Part shown: positions 31,409-39,949 of the stretch, piece by piece | How positions within the stretch are numbered: the first letter of the stretch is position 1 | Layout of the letters: the number at the start of each line of letters is the position of its first letter | DNA from: an uncultured Oscillibacter sp. | GTDB lineage: Bacteria; Bacillota; Clostridia; Oscillospirales; Oscillospiraceae | DNA: 44,185 bases | Assembly (NCBI GenBank): GCA_947577075.1 | Contig: CANPTW010000021.1 | Location: 1 to 44,185, forward strand | Direction of reading: 5' to 3' | Program-made: the position numbers and the translations under genes | Notes under the pieces: model-generated | What the model was told of the DNA's origin: nothing | What the model saw: the letters and a program-made list of their open reading frames with translations, nothing else | Databases searched by the model: none

Positions 31409-31446
31409 GTGCGCCGCCTGTTTTTCCCAAAATGCCGTACCCGGAT

Positions 31447-31475
31447 ATCATACTCCCTTTTTCCCAAAAGGGCAA
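31447..31475 (-). promoter_or_regulatory. Promoter of alr
   Basis: TTGCCC (31470-31475) and TATGAT (31447-31452) on the minus strand, 17 bases apart, about 125 bases before the alr start. Confidence 0.7.
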
Positions 31476-31534
31476 CCGCATTTTGCGGCGAAGGCCCGGG
31501 AGTCCCGCGAGCCCCGGAGCGGGCGGCGCAAATC

Positions 31535-31602
31535 AGCGCTGCCCGGCGGCTTGCCGCCGCCGGACAGCGCTTTCGAATTCTACCCCCGGCCTCATGCCGG
31601 GG
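31535..31602 (-). terminator. Paired hairpins after leuB
   Basis: CCCCGGC/GCCGGGG (31584-31602) is followed on the minus strand by a 16-bp stem with a 5-base loop (31535-31550 with 31556-31571, one non-canonical pair). T-runs after them are short, so termination may be partial. Confidence 0.6.
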
Positions 31603-31617
31603 CAGCCGGGCGCGCCC

Positions 31618-32688
31618 TCAGATCCGGGCCCGGATCTCCGCGCCCATCTCCCGGCAGCCCAGGAGCTTCCCGCCCTCGTTCAGGATATCCCCGCAGCGGA
31701 AGCCCGCTTTCAGCGTCCGGTCCACGGCGGCCTCCACCGCGTCGGCCTCAGCGCTCATGTCGAAGCTGTAGCGCAGCATCATGGCCGCCGCCAGAATCGT
31801 CCCGATGGGGTTGGCCTTGTTCTGCCCGGCGATGTCCGGGGCGGAGCCGTGGATGGGCTCGTACAATCCCCTTGTCCCCTCCCCCATGCTGGAGGACGGG
31901 ATCATGCCGATGGACCCGGTGATCTGGCTGGCCTCGTCGGAGAGGATGTCCCCGAAGAGGTTCTCCGTCACGATGACGTCAAACTGGCTGGGGTCCCGGA
32001 CGAGCTGCATGGCGGCGTTGTCCACGTACATGTGGAGGAGCTCCACGTCCGGATACTCTTTCGCCACCTCCTCCACGGTCTTCCGCCACAGGCGGGAGGT
32101 GTCCAGCACGTTGGCCTTGTCGATGGAGGTGACCCGTCCCCGGCGCTTCCGGGCCATGTCGAAGGCCACCCGGGCCACCCGGCGGACCTCGTGCTCACTG
32201 TAGGAGCAGACGTCCACGGCCTTCAGCTCCCCGTCCGCCTCAGAGGTGGTGTGCTCGCCGAAGTACATGCCGCCGATGAGCTCCCGGACCACCACGAAGT
32301 CGATGCCCCTGGCCGCGATGTCCGCCCGGAGGGGGCAGGCGGCGGAGAGGTCGGAGAACATCCGGGCGGGCCGGACGTTGGTATACAAGCCCATGGCGGA
32401 GCGGAGTTTTAACAAGCCCCGCTCCGGCCGGTTGGCGGAGGGCTGCGCGTCCCACTTGGGACCCCCCACCGCCCCCAGCAGCACGCTGTCGGAATTCAGG
32501 CAGATCTCCAGGCTGGAGTCCGGCAGGGGCACGCCGAAGGCGTCGATGGCGCAGCCGCCCATGGGGGCTTCCTCGTAGGTAAAGGTATGGCCGAATTTTT
32601 CCGCCACGGCGTCCAGCACGCCGATGGCCTCTCCTACAATCTCGGGGCCGATGCCGTCGCCCCGGATGACGGCGATGGTCTTGTTCAT
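31618..32688 (-). CDS. leuB: 3-isopropylmalate dehydrogenase
   Basis: A 356-residue cytoplasmic NAD-dependent enzyme, the last step before transamination in leucine synthesis. The N-terminal [12 protein letters not shown], the substrate motif with [18 protein letters not shown], and the NAD loop [18 protein letters not shown] are intact. ATG overlaps the leuD TGA (ATGA), giving translational coupling. It is the last gene of leuACDB. Confidence 0.97.
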   Translation of the reverse strand: MNKTIAVIRGDGIGPEIVGEAIGVLDAVAEKFGHTFTYEEAPMGGCAIDAFGVPLPDSSLEICLNSDSVLLGAVGGPKWDAQPSANRPERGLLKLRSAMGLYTNVRPARMFSDLSAACPLRADIAARGIDFVVVRELIGGMYFGEHTTSEADGELKAVDVCSYSEHEVRRVARVAFDMARKRRGRVTSIDKANVLDTSRLWRKTVEEVAKEYPDVELLHMYVDNAAMQLVRDPSQFDVIVTENLFGDILSDEASQITGSIGMIPSSSMGEGTRGLYEPIHGSAPDIAGQNKANPIGTILAAAMMLRYSFDMSAEADAVEAAVDRTLKAGFRCGDILNEGGKLLGCREMGAEIRARI

Positions 32689-33182
32689 ACGTCCGCCTTT
32701 CCGGCCTTCAGGGAGGCCATGAGCCCGCCCTTCTCCATCATGTCCTTGATAAAGGGGGGAAAGGGCTCCGCCTGGTAGCGCTCGTTTTTGGTGAGGTTGG
32801 TGATGACGCCGGTGTCGAAGTCCACCGCCACCTGGTCCCCGTCGGAGATGCCGGCGCTTGCCGCGGGGCACTCCAGAATAGCCAGGCCGATGTTGATGGC
32901 GTTCCGGTAGAAGATCCGGGCGAAGGTGGCCGCGATGACGCAGCTGACCCCGCTGGCCTTGATGGCGATGGGGGCGTGCTCCCGGGAGGAGCCGCAGCCG
33001 AAGTTGACCCCGGCCACCATGACGTCCCCGGCCTTTACCTTGTGGATAAAGTCCTGGTCGATGTCCTCCATGCAGTGGGCGGCCAGCTCCTTGTGGTCCG
33101 GGGTGTTCAGGTAGCGGGCGGGGATGATGACGTCCGTGTCCACATGATCCCCGTATTTATGGACGGTTCCCTGTACGTTCAT
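32685..33182 (-). CDS. leuD: 3-isopropylmalate dehydratase small subunit
   Basis: A 165-residue swivelling domain that pairs with LeuC to isomerise 2- to 3-isopropylmalate. It carries [11 protein letters not shown] and the [11 protein letters not shown] loop typical of LeuD. I place the start at ATG 33182, 7 bases after GAGGAGG; a TTG two codons upstream is possible. Only two bases separate it from the leuC stop. Confidence 0.96.
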   Translation of the reverse strand: MNVQGTVHKYGDHVDTDVIIPARYLNTPDHKELAAHCMEDIDQDFIHKVKAGDVMVAGVNFGCGSSREHAPIAIKASGVSCVIAATFARIFYRNAINIGLAILECPAASAGISDGDQVAVDFDTGVITNLTKNERYQAEPFPPFIKDMMEKGGLMASLKAGKADV

Positions 33183-33184
33183 GT

Positions 33185-34444
33185 TCAAACCTCCTCAGGA
33201 TGAGCGATATGCCCGGCAATGCCGGACGCCGCGGCCACGGCGGGAGAGGCCAGATACACCTCGCTGTCCACGTGACCCATGCGGCCCACGAAGTTCCGGT
33301 TCGTGGTGGAGACGCAGCGCTCCCCGGCGGCCAGGATGCCCATATACCCCCCCAGGCAGGGCCCGCAGGTGGGGGTGGAGACGATGCAGCCCGCATCCAG
33401 GAAGATGTCGGTCAGCCCGCGCTTCATGCACTCCCGATAGATGTTCATGGTGGCGGGAATCACGATGCCCCGGACGTCCTTCGCCAAATGCTTCCCCTTC
33501 AGAATGGCGGCGGCGGCCTCCAGGTCGGGGAGCTGGCCGTTGGTGCAGGAGCCGATGACGATCTGGTCGATTTTAATGTCCTTCCCCTCCCGGGCGCTGT
33601 GGGCGTTCTCGGGGAGGTGGGGATAGGCCACGGTGCAGTCCACCCGGCTCAGGTCGATTTCCACGACGCGCTCATACTCCGCGTCCGGGTCCGCTTCATA
33701 GGCGGTCCAGGGGCGGCTGACCCGCTCCGAGACATAGGCCCGGGTCACGTCGTCCACGGGGAAGATGCCGTTTTTCGCCCCGGCCTCGATGGCCATGTTG
33801 GAGATGGTCAGCCGGTCGTAGATGGAGAGCTCCCCAACGCCCGGCCCGGCGAACTCCAGGGACTGATACCGGGCCCCGTCCACGCCGATCATGCCGATGA
33901 GGGTCAGAATCACGTCCTTGCCGGAGACGAAGGGCCGGAGCTTCCCGGTGAGGTTCACCTTGATGGCGGAGGGCACCTTGAACCAGGTCTGCCCCGCCGC
34001 CATGGCGGCGCCCATGTCCGTGGACCCCACGCCGGTGGAGAAGGCCCCCAGGGCGCCGTAGGTGCAGGTGTGGGAGTCCGCGCCGATGACGGCCTCGCCG
34101 GGGGCCACCAGGCCCTTTTCCGGGAGCAGGGCGTGCTCGATGCCCATCTCCCCCACGTCGAAGTAGTTGTCGATGTCAAACCGCCGGGCGAAGGCACGGC
34201 ACTGCTTGCACTGGGCGGCGGCCTTGATGTCCTTGTTGGGGGCGAAGTGGTCCATCACCAGGGCGATTTTGCTCTTGTCAAAGACCCGGTCGAAGCCCGC
34301 CGCCTCGAACTCGTTGACCGCCACGGGGGTGGTGATGTCGTTGCCCAGCACCAGGTCCAGCTTGGCCTGAATAAGCTGTCCCGCCCGGACGGACGGAAGC
34401 CCCGCGTGCTTGGCCAGGATCTTCTGCGTCATGGTCATTCCCAT
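33185..34444 (-). CDS. leuC: 3-isopropylmalate dehydratase large subunit
   Basis: A 419-residue aconitase-family protein that carries the 4Fe-4S cluster. The cluster cysteines are visible in GSCTNG and in [10 protein letters not shown], and [15 protein letters not shown] is the substrate motif. The length (about 420) marks the short, archaeal/clostridial type rather than the roughly 470-residue enterobacterial type. It is second in leuACDB, about 100 bases after leuA. Confidence 0.97.
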   Translation of the reverse strand: MGMTMTQKILAKHAGLPSVRAGQLIQAKLDLVLGNDITTPVAVNEFEAAGFDRVFDKSKIALVMDHFAPNKDIKAAAQCKQCRAFARRFDIDNYFDVGEMGIEHALLPEKGLVAPGEAVIGADSHTCTYGALGAFSTGVGSTDMGAAMAAGQTWFKVPSAIKVNLTGKLRPFVSGKDVILTLIGMIGVDGARYQSLEFAGPGVGELSIYDRLTISNMAIEAGAKNGIFPVDDVTRAYVSERVSRPWTAYEADPDAEYERVVEIDLSRVDCTVAYPHLPENAHSAREGKDIKIDQIVIGSCTNGQLPDLEAAAAILKGKHLAKDVRGIVIPATMNIYRECMKRGLTDIFLDAGCIVSTPTCGPCLGGYMGILAAGERCVSTTNRNFVGRMGHVDSEVYLASPAVAAASGIAGHIAHPEEV

Positions 34445-34547
34445 TTGTTGTCACGCTCCTTATTGATTCATGTATATCCGCTGTATCCGGCTGGGGGCTC
34501 CGCCCTTTTCCCGCCGGGGTTCCGCCGCAGCGCGGTCCGGCGGGCGC

Positions 34548-36233
34548 CTATGCCCGCTTGGCCCGGTTGATGGCGGACAGGATGGCCCGGAGGGGCGCCA
34601 GGTTGATGTTGTGGCTGAGGCCCACGCCCCAGTACTGCTTGCCGGTGCGCCGGTCCTGGAGCAGGATATAGGCCACGCCCTGGGAGTCGGAGCCGTCGGT
34701 GATGGCGTGGGAGGCGTAGTCCAGGAAGGTGAAGCGGTCGATTTTCTCCCCCTGGATGGCGTTGAAGAAGGCGTCGATGGGGCCGTTGCCCTCGCCGGAG
34801 ACCTCGAAGACCGTGTCCGTGTGGCGGAGCGTCCCCTGGAAGGCCACGTGGGAGTGGCCCTCGGCGTCCACAGTCTCCCGGAAGGCGTGCTTGATGAGCC
34901 GGTAGGGCTGGCGGATGTCCACATACTCCTGGTGGAACAGCTCGTTGATCCGCTCCGGGGCGACCTCCTTGCCCACCTTGTCCGTCTCCACCTGGACGAT
35001 GTGGCCGAACTCCGGCTGCATGGACTTGGGCAGGTCAAAGCCGAAGTCGTGCTCCATGATATAGGCCGCGCCGCCCTTGCCGGACTGGGAGTTGATGCGG
35101 ATGATGGGCTCGTACTCCCGGCCCACGTCGGCGGGGTCGATGGGGAGATAGGGAATCTCCCAATACTCCGTGCCGGAGCTCTTCATATACTGCACGCCCT
35201 TGTTGATGGCGTCCTGGTGGCTGCCGGAAAAGGCCGTGAAAACCAGCTTGCCCGCATAGGGCTGGCGGTCCCCCACGGGCATCTTGGTGCACCGCTCAAA
35301 CATCTCTTTAATTTTGTTGATGTTGGAGAAGTCCAGCCCCGGGTCCACGCCCTGGGTGTACATGTTCATGGCCAGGGTCACCATGTCCACGTTTCCCGTG
35401 CGCTCCCCGTTGCCAAACAAGGTGGCCTCCACCCGGTCGGCTCCGGCCAGCAGGCCCATCTCCGTGGTGGCCACGCCGCAGCCCCGGTCATTGTGGGGAT
35501 GGAGGGAGATGATGGCCCGGTCCCGGCCGGGGATCTTCCGGCAGAAGTACTCCAGCATGTCGGCAAACTGGTTGGGCATGCAGTTCTCCACCGTGGTGGG
35601 GAGGTTCAGGATGACCTTCTTCTCCGGGGTAGCGTGAAGGTGGTCCAGCACCGCCTGGCAAATCTCCACGGCGTAGTCCATCTCCGTGCCCATGAAGGAC
35701 TCGGGGGAGTACTCGTAGCGCAGGTTCATGCCCTCGGCGATGACGGGCTGGCTCATCTCATAGATCAGGTCGGCGGCGTCGGTGGCGATTTTGGTGATGC
35801 CCGCGCAGTCCATGTGGAAGACCACCTTGCGCTGGAGGGTGGAGGTGGAGTTGTAGAAATGGAGAATCACGTTCTTTGCGCCCCGGATGGCCTCAAAGGT
35901 CTTCCGGATGAGATGCTCCCGGGCCTGGACCAGCACTTGGATCGTCACGTCGTCGGGGATGTGCCCCCCCTCGATCAGCTCCCGGCAGATCTCATACTCC
36001 GTCTCGCTGGCGGAGGGGAAGCCGATCTCAATCTCCTTGACGCCGATATCCACCAGCGTGTGGAAATACTCCAGCTTTTCCGCCAGGTTCATGGGGTCGA
36101 TCAGCGCCTGGTTGCCGTCCCGCAGGTCTACGGAGCACCAGACCGGGGCCCTGGTAATCCTCCGGTCCGGCCAGGTTCGGGCCCGAATGGGCTGGGGCTG
36201 GAAGGGAATGTACTTTTCAAATCCGGGTTTCAT
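34548..36233 (-). CDS. leuA: 2-isopropylmalate synthase
   Basis: A 561-residue enzyme that condenses acetyl-CoA with 2-ketoisovalerate, the committed step of leucine synthesis. It shows VWCSVDLRDGNQAL (metal Asp and Arg), HPHNDRGCGVA (metal His pair) and the C-terminal leucine-binding LeuA dimer region (HVAFQGTLRHTD..VSGEGNGPIDAFFNAI). The MKPGFEKYIPF start marks the long leuA type. ATG at 36233 follows AAGGAGG by 8 bases. A T-box leader precedes it, so transcription should rise when uncharged leucine tRNA builds up. Confidence 0.97.
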   Translation of the reverse strand: MKPGFEKYIPFQPQPIRARTWPDRRITRAPVWCSVDLRDGNQALIDPMNLAEKLEYFHTLVDIGVKEIEIGFPSASETEYEICRELIEGGHIPDDVTIQVLVQAREHLIRKTFEAIRGAKNVILHFYNSTSTLQRKVVFHMDCAGITKIATDAADLIYEMSQPVIAEGMNLRYEYSPESFMGTEMDYAVEICQAVLDHLHATPEKKVILNLPTTVENCMPNQFADMLEYFCRKIPGRDRAIISLHPHNDRGCGVATTEMGLLAGADRVEATLFGNGERTGNVDMVTLAMNMYTQGVDPGLDFSNINKIKEMFERCTKMPVGDRQPYAGKLVFTAFSGSHQDAINKGVQYMKSSGTEYWEIPYLPIDPADVGREYEPIIRINSQSGKGGAAYIMEHDFGFDLPKSMQPEFGHIVQVETDKVGKEVAPERINELFHQEYVDIRQPYRLIKHAFRETVDAEGHSHVAFQGTLRHTDTVFEVSGEGNGPIDAFFNAIQGEKIDRFTFLDYASHAITDGSDSQGVAYILLQDRRTGKQYWGVGLSHNINLAPLRAILSAINRAKRA

Positions 36234-36281
36234 AGCGGCGTCCTCCTTGCAAAATATGGCGTCGGCTGGGTCAGGGGACAA

Positions 36282-36564
36282 GAAAACGCCCCCGACTCCT
36301 TCGAGTCAGGGGCGTGTCGATCAACACGCGGTACCACCCTGGTTTAGCCGCCGGTTGCCCAACGGCCCTCACAGCCTCTAACAAGGCTTCGGCCAATAAC
36401 GAGGCCGGCCGTCCCCGCCTAAACCGGAAAACCGATCTCAGCGGAGCCGCTCGAGGGCCAGTGACATTCCTCCCCTCCGCGCCGCCTCGCAGCATCCGGC
36501 GGCTCTCTGAAGCGTGTCTGGAAAGAATTTTCTCCCTGTCATCGCGTTTGCACATGTTCCGTTG
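36282..36564 (-). promoter_or_regulatory. T-box leader of the leucine operon
   Basis: The T-box core AGGGTGGTACCGCG is at 36327-36340 (minus strand), followed by a terminator whose stem (ACGCCCCTGACTC with its partner, about 36286-36315) ends in TTTTC. Stem I begins near ATGACAGGGAG and has an apical GCCGCC..GGCGGC hairpin. A candidate specifier CUG (36458-36460) lies just before the G-CCC helix, matching leucine. The core and terminator are clear; the specifier assignment is by eye. Confidence 0.92.
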
Positions 36565-36570
36565 GGCTTT

Positions 36571-36599
36571 AAGATACAGGATTTCCGGCGGTTTGTCAA
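36571..36599 (-). promoter_or_regulatory. Promoter of the leucine operon
   Basis: TTGACA (36594-36599) and TATCTT (36571-36576) on the minus strand, 17 bases apart, directly upstream of the T-box leader. The plus-strand stretch 36601-36764 beyond it shows no gene or clear signal. Confidence 0.78.
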
Positions 36600-36764
36600 T
36601 AGAAATTTTTGCCCCTTCTCCCCCGGCCGCGGCAAAATTCTTCGTCATTTTTGCCAAAAACGCCGGTATCAGCGGGATATGCGGCGGTTTCGGGGCTGGA
36701 TTTACCGGGATTTTTCCCGCCGCTTCGGGGCAGATTAGAGGAAACAGAGAATTTCGAAATGCTC

Positions 36765-36793
36765 TTGACAAGTTTGGGCGGAATCTGTATAAT
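36765..36793 (+). promoter_or_regulatory. Promoter of rpsU
   Basis: Perfect TTGACA (36765-36770) and TATAAT (36788-36793), 17 bases apart. The leader of about 75 nt holds two small hairpins (GCCAT/ATGGC and GTATCC/GGATAC) before GGAGGGAGGG. Confidence 0.92.
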
Positions 36794-36872
36794 AGCCATG
36801 TTAACGCCATGTGATATGGCCCTTAAAGTATCCTGGAAGTAGCCGGATACCTCGGAGGGAGGGAAAATATAG

Positions 36873-37055
36873 ATGTCTGAGATCCATGTGAAGGAAAATG
36901 AATCCATCGACAGCGCACTGAAGCGTTTTAAGCGCAGCTGCGCCAAGGCCGGCGTTCTGGCCGAGGTCCGGAAGCGGGAGCATTACGAGAGTCCCAGCGT
37001 GAAGCGGCGCAAGAAGTCTGAGGCCGCTCGCAAGAACAAGAAGCGCTATTACTAA
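36873..37055 (+). CDS. rpsU: 30S ribosomal protein S21
   Basis: A 60-residue, very basic ribosomal protein ([54 protein letters not shown]). The family signature and length are normal. A ribosome-binding site at 36854-36863, a consensus promoter and an immediate terminator show a strongly expressed single-gene unit. Confidence 0.97.
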   Translation: MSEIHVKENESIDSALKRFKRSCAKAGVLAEVRKREHYESPSVKRRKKSEAARKNKKRYY

Positions 37056-37067
37056 GCGACGCGTTTT

Positions 37068-37099
37068 AAGCCGCCGTGCCCGTGGGCACGGCGGCTTTT
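37068..37099 (+). terminator. Terminator after rpsU
   Basis: AAGCCGCCGTGCCC pairs perfectly with GGGCACGGCGGCTT (14 bp) across a 2-base loop and is followed by TTT. It starts 12 bases past the rpsU stop. Confidence 0.93.
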
Positions 37100-37174
37100 T
37101 CCTGTCCGCCTGCAGCCCCCGGCAGGAGGCCGCCGGAGGGGCCGGGGGCTGCAAATCCATGTTTGGAGGGGTGC

Positions 37175-37362
37175 CTAGGGGGTGTCTTCAAACAGGCTCT
37201 GGGGGGTCTTCCAATTCCCGGAATACCGGATGGGGGCTGATTTTTTCGTCAGGCAAGGCGCTTCGGCGCAGGAATCCTGACGGATTTCAAGCCGAAGCAG
37301 CGCAGCATGGCGGAAAAAGACGTCCCAAGACGGGGTTTTGGGAATTGGAAGGCACCCGCTAG
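37175..37362. repeat. Interspersed repeat copy B (MITE-like, about 188 bp)
   Basis: The left end CTAGGGGGTGTCTTC and the right end (other strand CTAGCGGGTGCCTTCC) are imperfect inverted repeats matching copy A at 5834-5999. The interior, reversed relative to copy A, has GGAATCCTGACGGATTTCAAGCCGAAG.. and the AAGACG/CGTC block of copy C. CTAG occurs at both ends, as in copy A. The right-hand CTAG supplies the TAG stop of the lipoprotein gene that follows on the minus strand. The rest of the rpsU-to-lipoprotein gap (37100-37174) shows nothing else. Confidence 0.75.
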
Positions 37363-38897
37363 GCCCCTTCAAGATGAATCACGCACCGCCCCAGGGCATA
37401 GAAGGGCTCCGCCGCCGTGGGTGCCAGACCCTCCACCACCTCTGCCTCGGTCAGGACGGAGACGGATTTGAAGCACACCGGCAGAATGGGCATCTGCCCC
37501 TTGAGATGGGTGCAGAGGGCCCGCATAGCCGCCCTCCGGTCCTCCGCTCCGGCAAACTCCGCCAGCAGGCGGCTGGTCTCGGGATTGGACCAGCGCCCGT
37601 AATTCAGCGCTCCGCCGGGCTCCAGCAGACTGCTCAGGTTCCAGTCGGCGGCAAGCCGGACCTCCCCATAATACAAGTCGAAGTCCCCGGCCTCCAGGGC
37701 GGCGGCATATTCCTCCCAGGGCAGGACCCGGACCTCCACCGGCAGGCCCCCGGCGGTCCAGCTCTCCGCCAGATACCCGGCAATGGCCCGTTTGAAGCTG
37801 TTCTCCTCATTGACCAGCAGAGTCAGGGGCCTCTCGGGCACATAGCCGCTGGCGGCCAGGGCGGCGGCAAAGGCGTCCAGAGAATTCTCCTCCTCCAGGT
37901 CCGCGGGATAGAGGGACGCGGCCGGGGACACCGGGAAGCCGGCGGCGGTCCCGTGGCCCGAGAGAAACGCGCCGGCCACGTTGGCCCGGTCGATTCCCGC
38001 CGACAGCGCCCGCCGGAGGGCGGGACTGTCCAGCGGCGCCCGGGAGGCGTTGCAGCCCACATACTGCAGCACGGTGGTTTCCGCGTCCACGCAGTCCACG
38101 CTGCCGGTGGTGCTCACCGCCAGCACGCCGGTGAGGTCCGCCGTGATGAGCTGCACCTCGTGAGAGGAAAAGCGGTAGAGCATGGCGGCGGGGTCCGCCG
38201 CCTCCACCAGGGAGATCCGCTCCACGGGCTGGCTCTCCCCCCTCCACCAGGCTTGGTTCGCAATGAGGTAGGCTCCGGTTTCCTCCTCCGCGTAGAAGTA
38301 GGGCCCGGTGCCGACGGGCGCGGCGGCGTCCTGGACCCCGGCCTTCACAATGGGAATATCCAGCAGCGCGGGAAGGCCGGTGTTGGGGCGGTTTAAAACG
38401 ACGGTTACCTCGTTTCCCCTGGCGCCGACGGAGGCGATTCCGGAGAGGCGGCTGCCGTAGCGGGCGGACTCCCGGGCCCGGTCCAGCGAGGCCTTTACGT
38501 CCCGCCCCGTCAGGGGCGAGCCGTCGGAGAACTGCACCCCCTCCCGGAGGGAAAAGGTGTAGCGGACGGCGGTCTCGTCGCGGGTGTAGCCCGCACACAG
38601 GCACAGCTGGGGCTCAAAGCGTTCATCCAGGCGGAACAGCCCCTCGCAGAGCAGGGAGGCCGCCACCTGCTGCATCCCGTCGGCGCAGTCCACAGGGTCC
38701 AGGCTCTGCCCCGGCATATAGGGCAGGGCAAAGCGCTCCGGCAGGGCGGTTCCCTTCTCCTCTGCCGGCTCCTCCTCCGGCGGAAGCAGCATGCCGCCGG
38801 TCCCGTCGATCTCCTCCGGCGGCTCCTCCTGCCAGCAGCCGGCCAGAAGCAAAAGGGGCAGAAGCAGCGCCGCCAGCGCGCGCAAGCGTTTTTTCAT
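37359..38897 (-). CDS. ABC transporter family-5 solute-binding lipoprotein (OppA/DppA-like)
   Basis: A 512-residue exported lipoprotein with lipobox LAGC (Cys21), an acidic linker (about 22-50) and an extracellular peptide/nickel-type binding fold (ALPYMPGQSLDPVDCADGMQQVAASLLCEGLFRLDERFEPQLCLCAGYTRDETAVRYTFSLREGVQFSDGSPLTGRDV..). No permease or ATPase gene adjoins, so it works with a transporter encoded elsewhere or serves as a sensor or chaperone. The stop TAG lies in the end of a MITE-like repeat, so the C-terminus may have been altered by insertion. ATG is preceded by GAGGTGA. The substrate is unknown. Confidence 0.88.
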   Translation of the reverse strand: MKKRLRALAALLLPLLLLAGCWQEEPPEEIDGTGGMLLPPEEEPAEEKGTALPERFALPYMPGQSLDPVDCADGMQQVAASLLCEGLFRLDERFEPQLCLCAGYTRDETAVRYTFSLREGVQFSDGSPLTGRDVKASLDRARESARYGSRLSGIASVGARGNEVTVVLNRPNTGLPALLDIPIVKAGVQDAAAPVGTGPYFYAEEETGAYLIANQAWWRGESQPVERISLVEAADPAAMLYRFSSHEVQLITADLTGVLAVSTTGSVDCVDAETTVLQYVGCNASRAPLDSPALRRALSAGIDRANVAGAFLSGHGTAAGFPVSPAASLYPADLEEENSLDAFAAALAASGYVPERPLTLLVNEENSFKRAIAGYLAESWTAGGLPVEVRVLPWEEYAAALEAGDFDLYYGEVRLAADWNLSSLLEPGGALNYGRWSNPETSRLLAEFAGAEDRRAAMRALCTHLKGQMPILPVCFKSVSVLTEAEVVEGLAPTAAEPFYALGRCVIHLEGA

Positions 38898-38916
38898 ACG
38901 TCACCTCAACGGACAA

Positions 38917-38950
38917 GGAATCAGGGATCGAACCCGCAATCCCTGACTCC
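38917..38950 (-). other. Strong hairpin between pgeF and the lipoprotein gene
   Basis: A 12-bp stem (38917-38928 with 38939-38950, one G-U) and a 10-base loop carrying GGGTTCG lie 45 bases past the pgeF stop. T-run is absent, so it may terminate weakly. The loop imitates a tRNA T-arm, but no cloverleaf can be formed. Confidence 0.6.
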
Positions 38951-38994
38951 CCGTTTCACACGTTTCAAACCTGTAACCGGCATTCGCCGGCCCC

Positions 38995-39801
38995 TCACCT
39001 TCCCGCGGCAACGGCCCCGCACTGGACTCCCCGGGCCTCTCCCATCTTCCGGTGGGACCAGAAGAGGTCCCGGCGGCAGGCGGTGCAGAGGCCGGAAGCC
39101 TCGATGTGCTCCGGCAGGACCCCGGCCCGCAGCAGCCATTGGCGGTTCAAGCCCTCCAGGTCCACATGCCACTTCGGGCCCCGCTTTTCAAGACAGGGCT
39201 CCGCCTCTTCGCCCAGGGCCGCCCGCATGGCGGCGGGGACGTCCTCGTCGCTTTCAAAGCAGCACTGCCCGATGCAGGGCCCCAGGGCGGCCTGCAGGCG
39301 CTCCGGCCGGGAGCCGTAAAGGCGCTCCAGCTCCCGGACGGTCTTCTCCACAATGCCCCCGGCGCAGCCCCGCCACCCGGCGTGAGCCGCCCCCACGGCC
39401 CCGGTGTCCGGGTCCCGGAGAAGCACCGTCCCGCAGTCGGCGGAGAAGACGAACAGCGTCAGCCCCGGCACGTCCGTGACCAGGGCGTCGGCGCTGTCAT
39501 AGTCCCGCTCCCGGAAGAGGCCCTTTCCGGCGTCCTCTTCCGTACAAACCCGGACCGCCGTCTCATGGACCTGCCGGGAAAGGACGGTCCGCTCCAGATC
39601 CGCGCCGATGGCGGCGCAGAAGCGGCGGTAATTTTCCAGCATGGCGTCCCGGCCGTCCCCCATGCCGGGGCGGAGGTTCAGGCTGTCCCAGGGGGCGGGG
39701 GAAACCCCGCCCAGGCGGGTGGAGAAGCCGTGGCGGACGCCGCGGAAATTGGGCGCGGTGAACCACACCAGGCCGTTTTGTTCATGGGTTTCAAAGGGCA
39801 T
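38995..39801 (-). CDS. pgeF: Peptidoglycan editing factor PgeF / YlmD (laccase-domain purine nucleoside phosphorylase)
   Basis: A 268-residue cytoplasmic member of the YfiH/DUF152 family, whose members act as purine nucleoside phosphorylases or peptidoglycan editing factors. The metal-binding residues are in SRQVHETAV, FSADCGTVLL and GAAHAGWRG, and the C-terminal CTACRRDLFWSHR is present. ATG at 39801 follows AAAGGAGG. In Firmicutes this gene is often near ylm division genes; here it follows secA. Confidence 0.92.
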   Translation of the reverse strand: MPFETHEQNGLVWFTAPNFRGVRHGFSTRLGGVSPAPWDSLNLRPGMGDGRDAMLENYRRFCAAIGADLERTVLSRQVHETAVRVCTEEDAGKGLFRERDYDSADALVTDVPGLTLFVFSADCGTVLLRDPDTGAVGAAHAGWRGCAGGIVEKTVRELERLYGSRPERLQAALGPCIGQCCFESDEDVPAAMRAALGEEAEPCLEKRGPKWHVDLEGLNRQWLLRAGVLPEHIEASGLCTACRRDLFWSHRKMGEARGVQCGAVAAGR

Positions 39802-39845
39802 GGGAACCTCCTTTTCTCTTCCCCTGAAAGGGAGGGCTGATACTC

Positions 39846-39939
39846 GCCCTGACGGGCGGGGGGCAGCAGCCATGATGATGGCTGGTGCATTGCACCAGCC
39901 ATCGCTGGCATCCAAGCCCGCCCCGCCCGCAAGGGCGCG
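39846..39939. repeat. Palindromic element with inverted ends in the secA-pgeF gap
   Basis: The segment is centred on a palindrome (39877-39903, arms of 13 bases around a single T). CGCCCTGACGGGCGGGGGGC (39846-39865) on the left is mirrored by CGCCCTTGCGGGCGGGGC on the other strand at the right (to 39939). It could be a small mobile or REP-like element. It has no T-run. Confidence 0.6.
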
Positions 39940-39949
39940 AACAGGCCCA

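Noticed and set aside
38917-38950. tRNA-like GGGTTCGATCC on the minus strand
   Set aside because: Only a single long hairpin forms; no acceptor stem, anticodon arm or D arm can be built around it.
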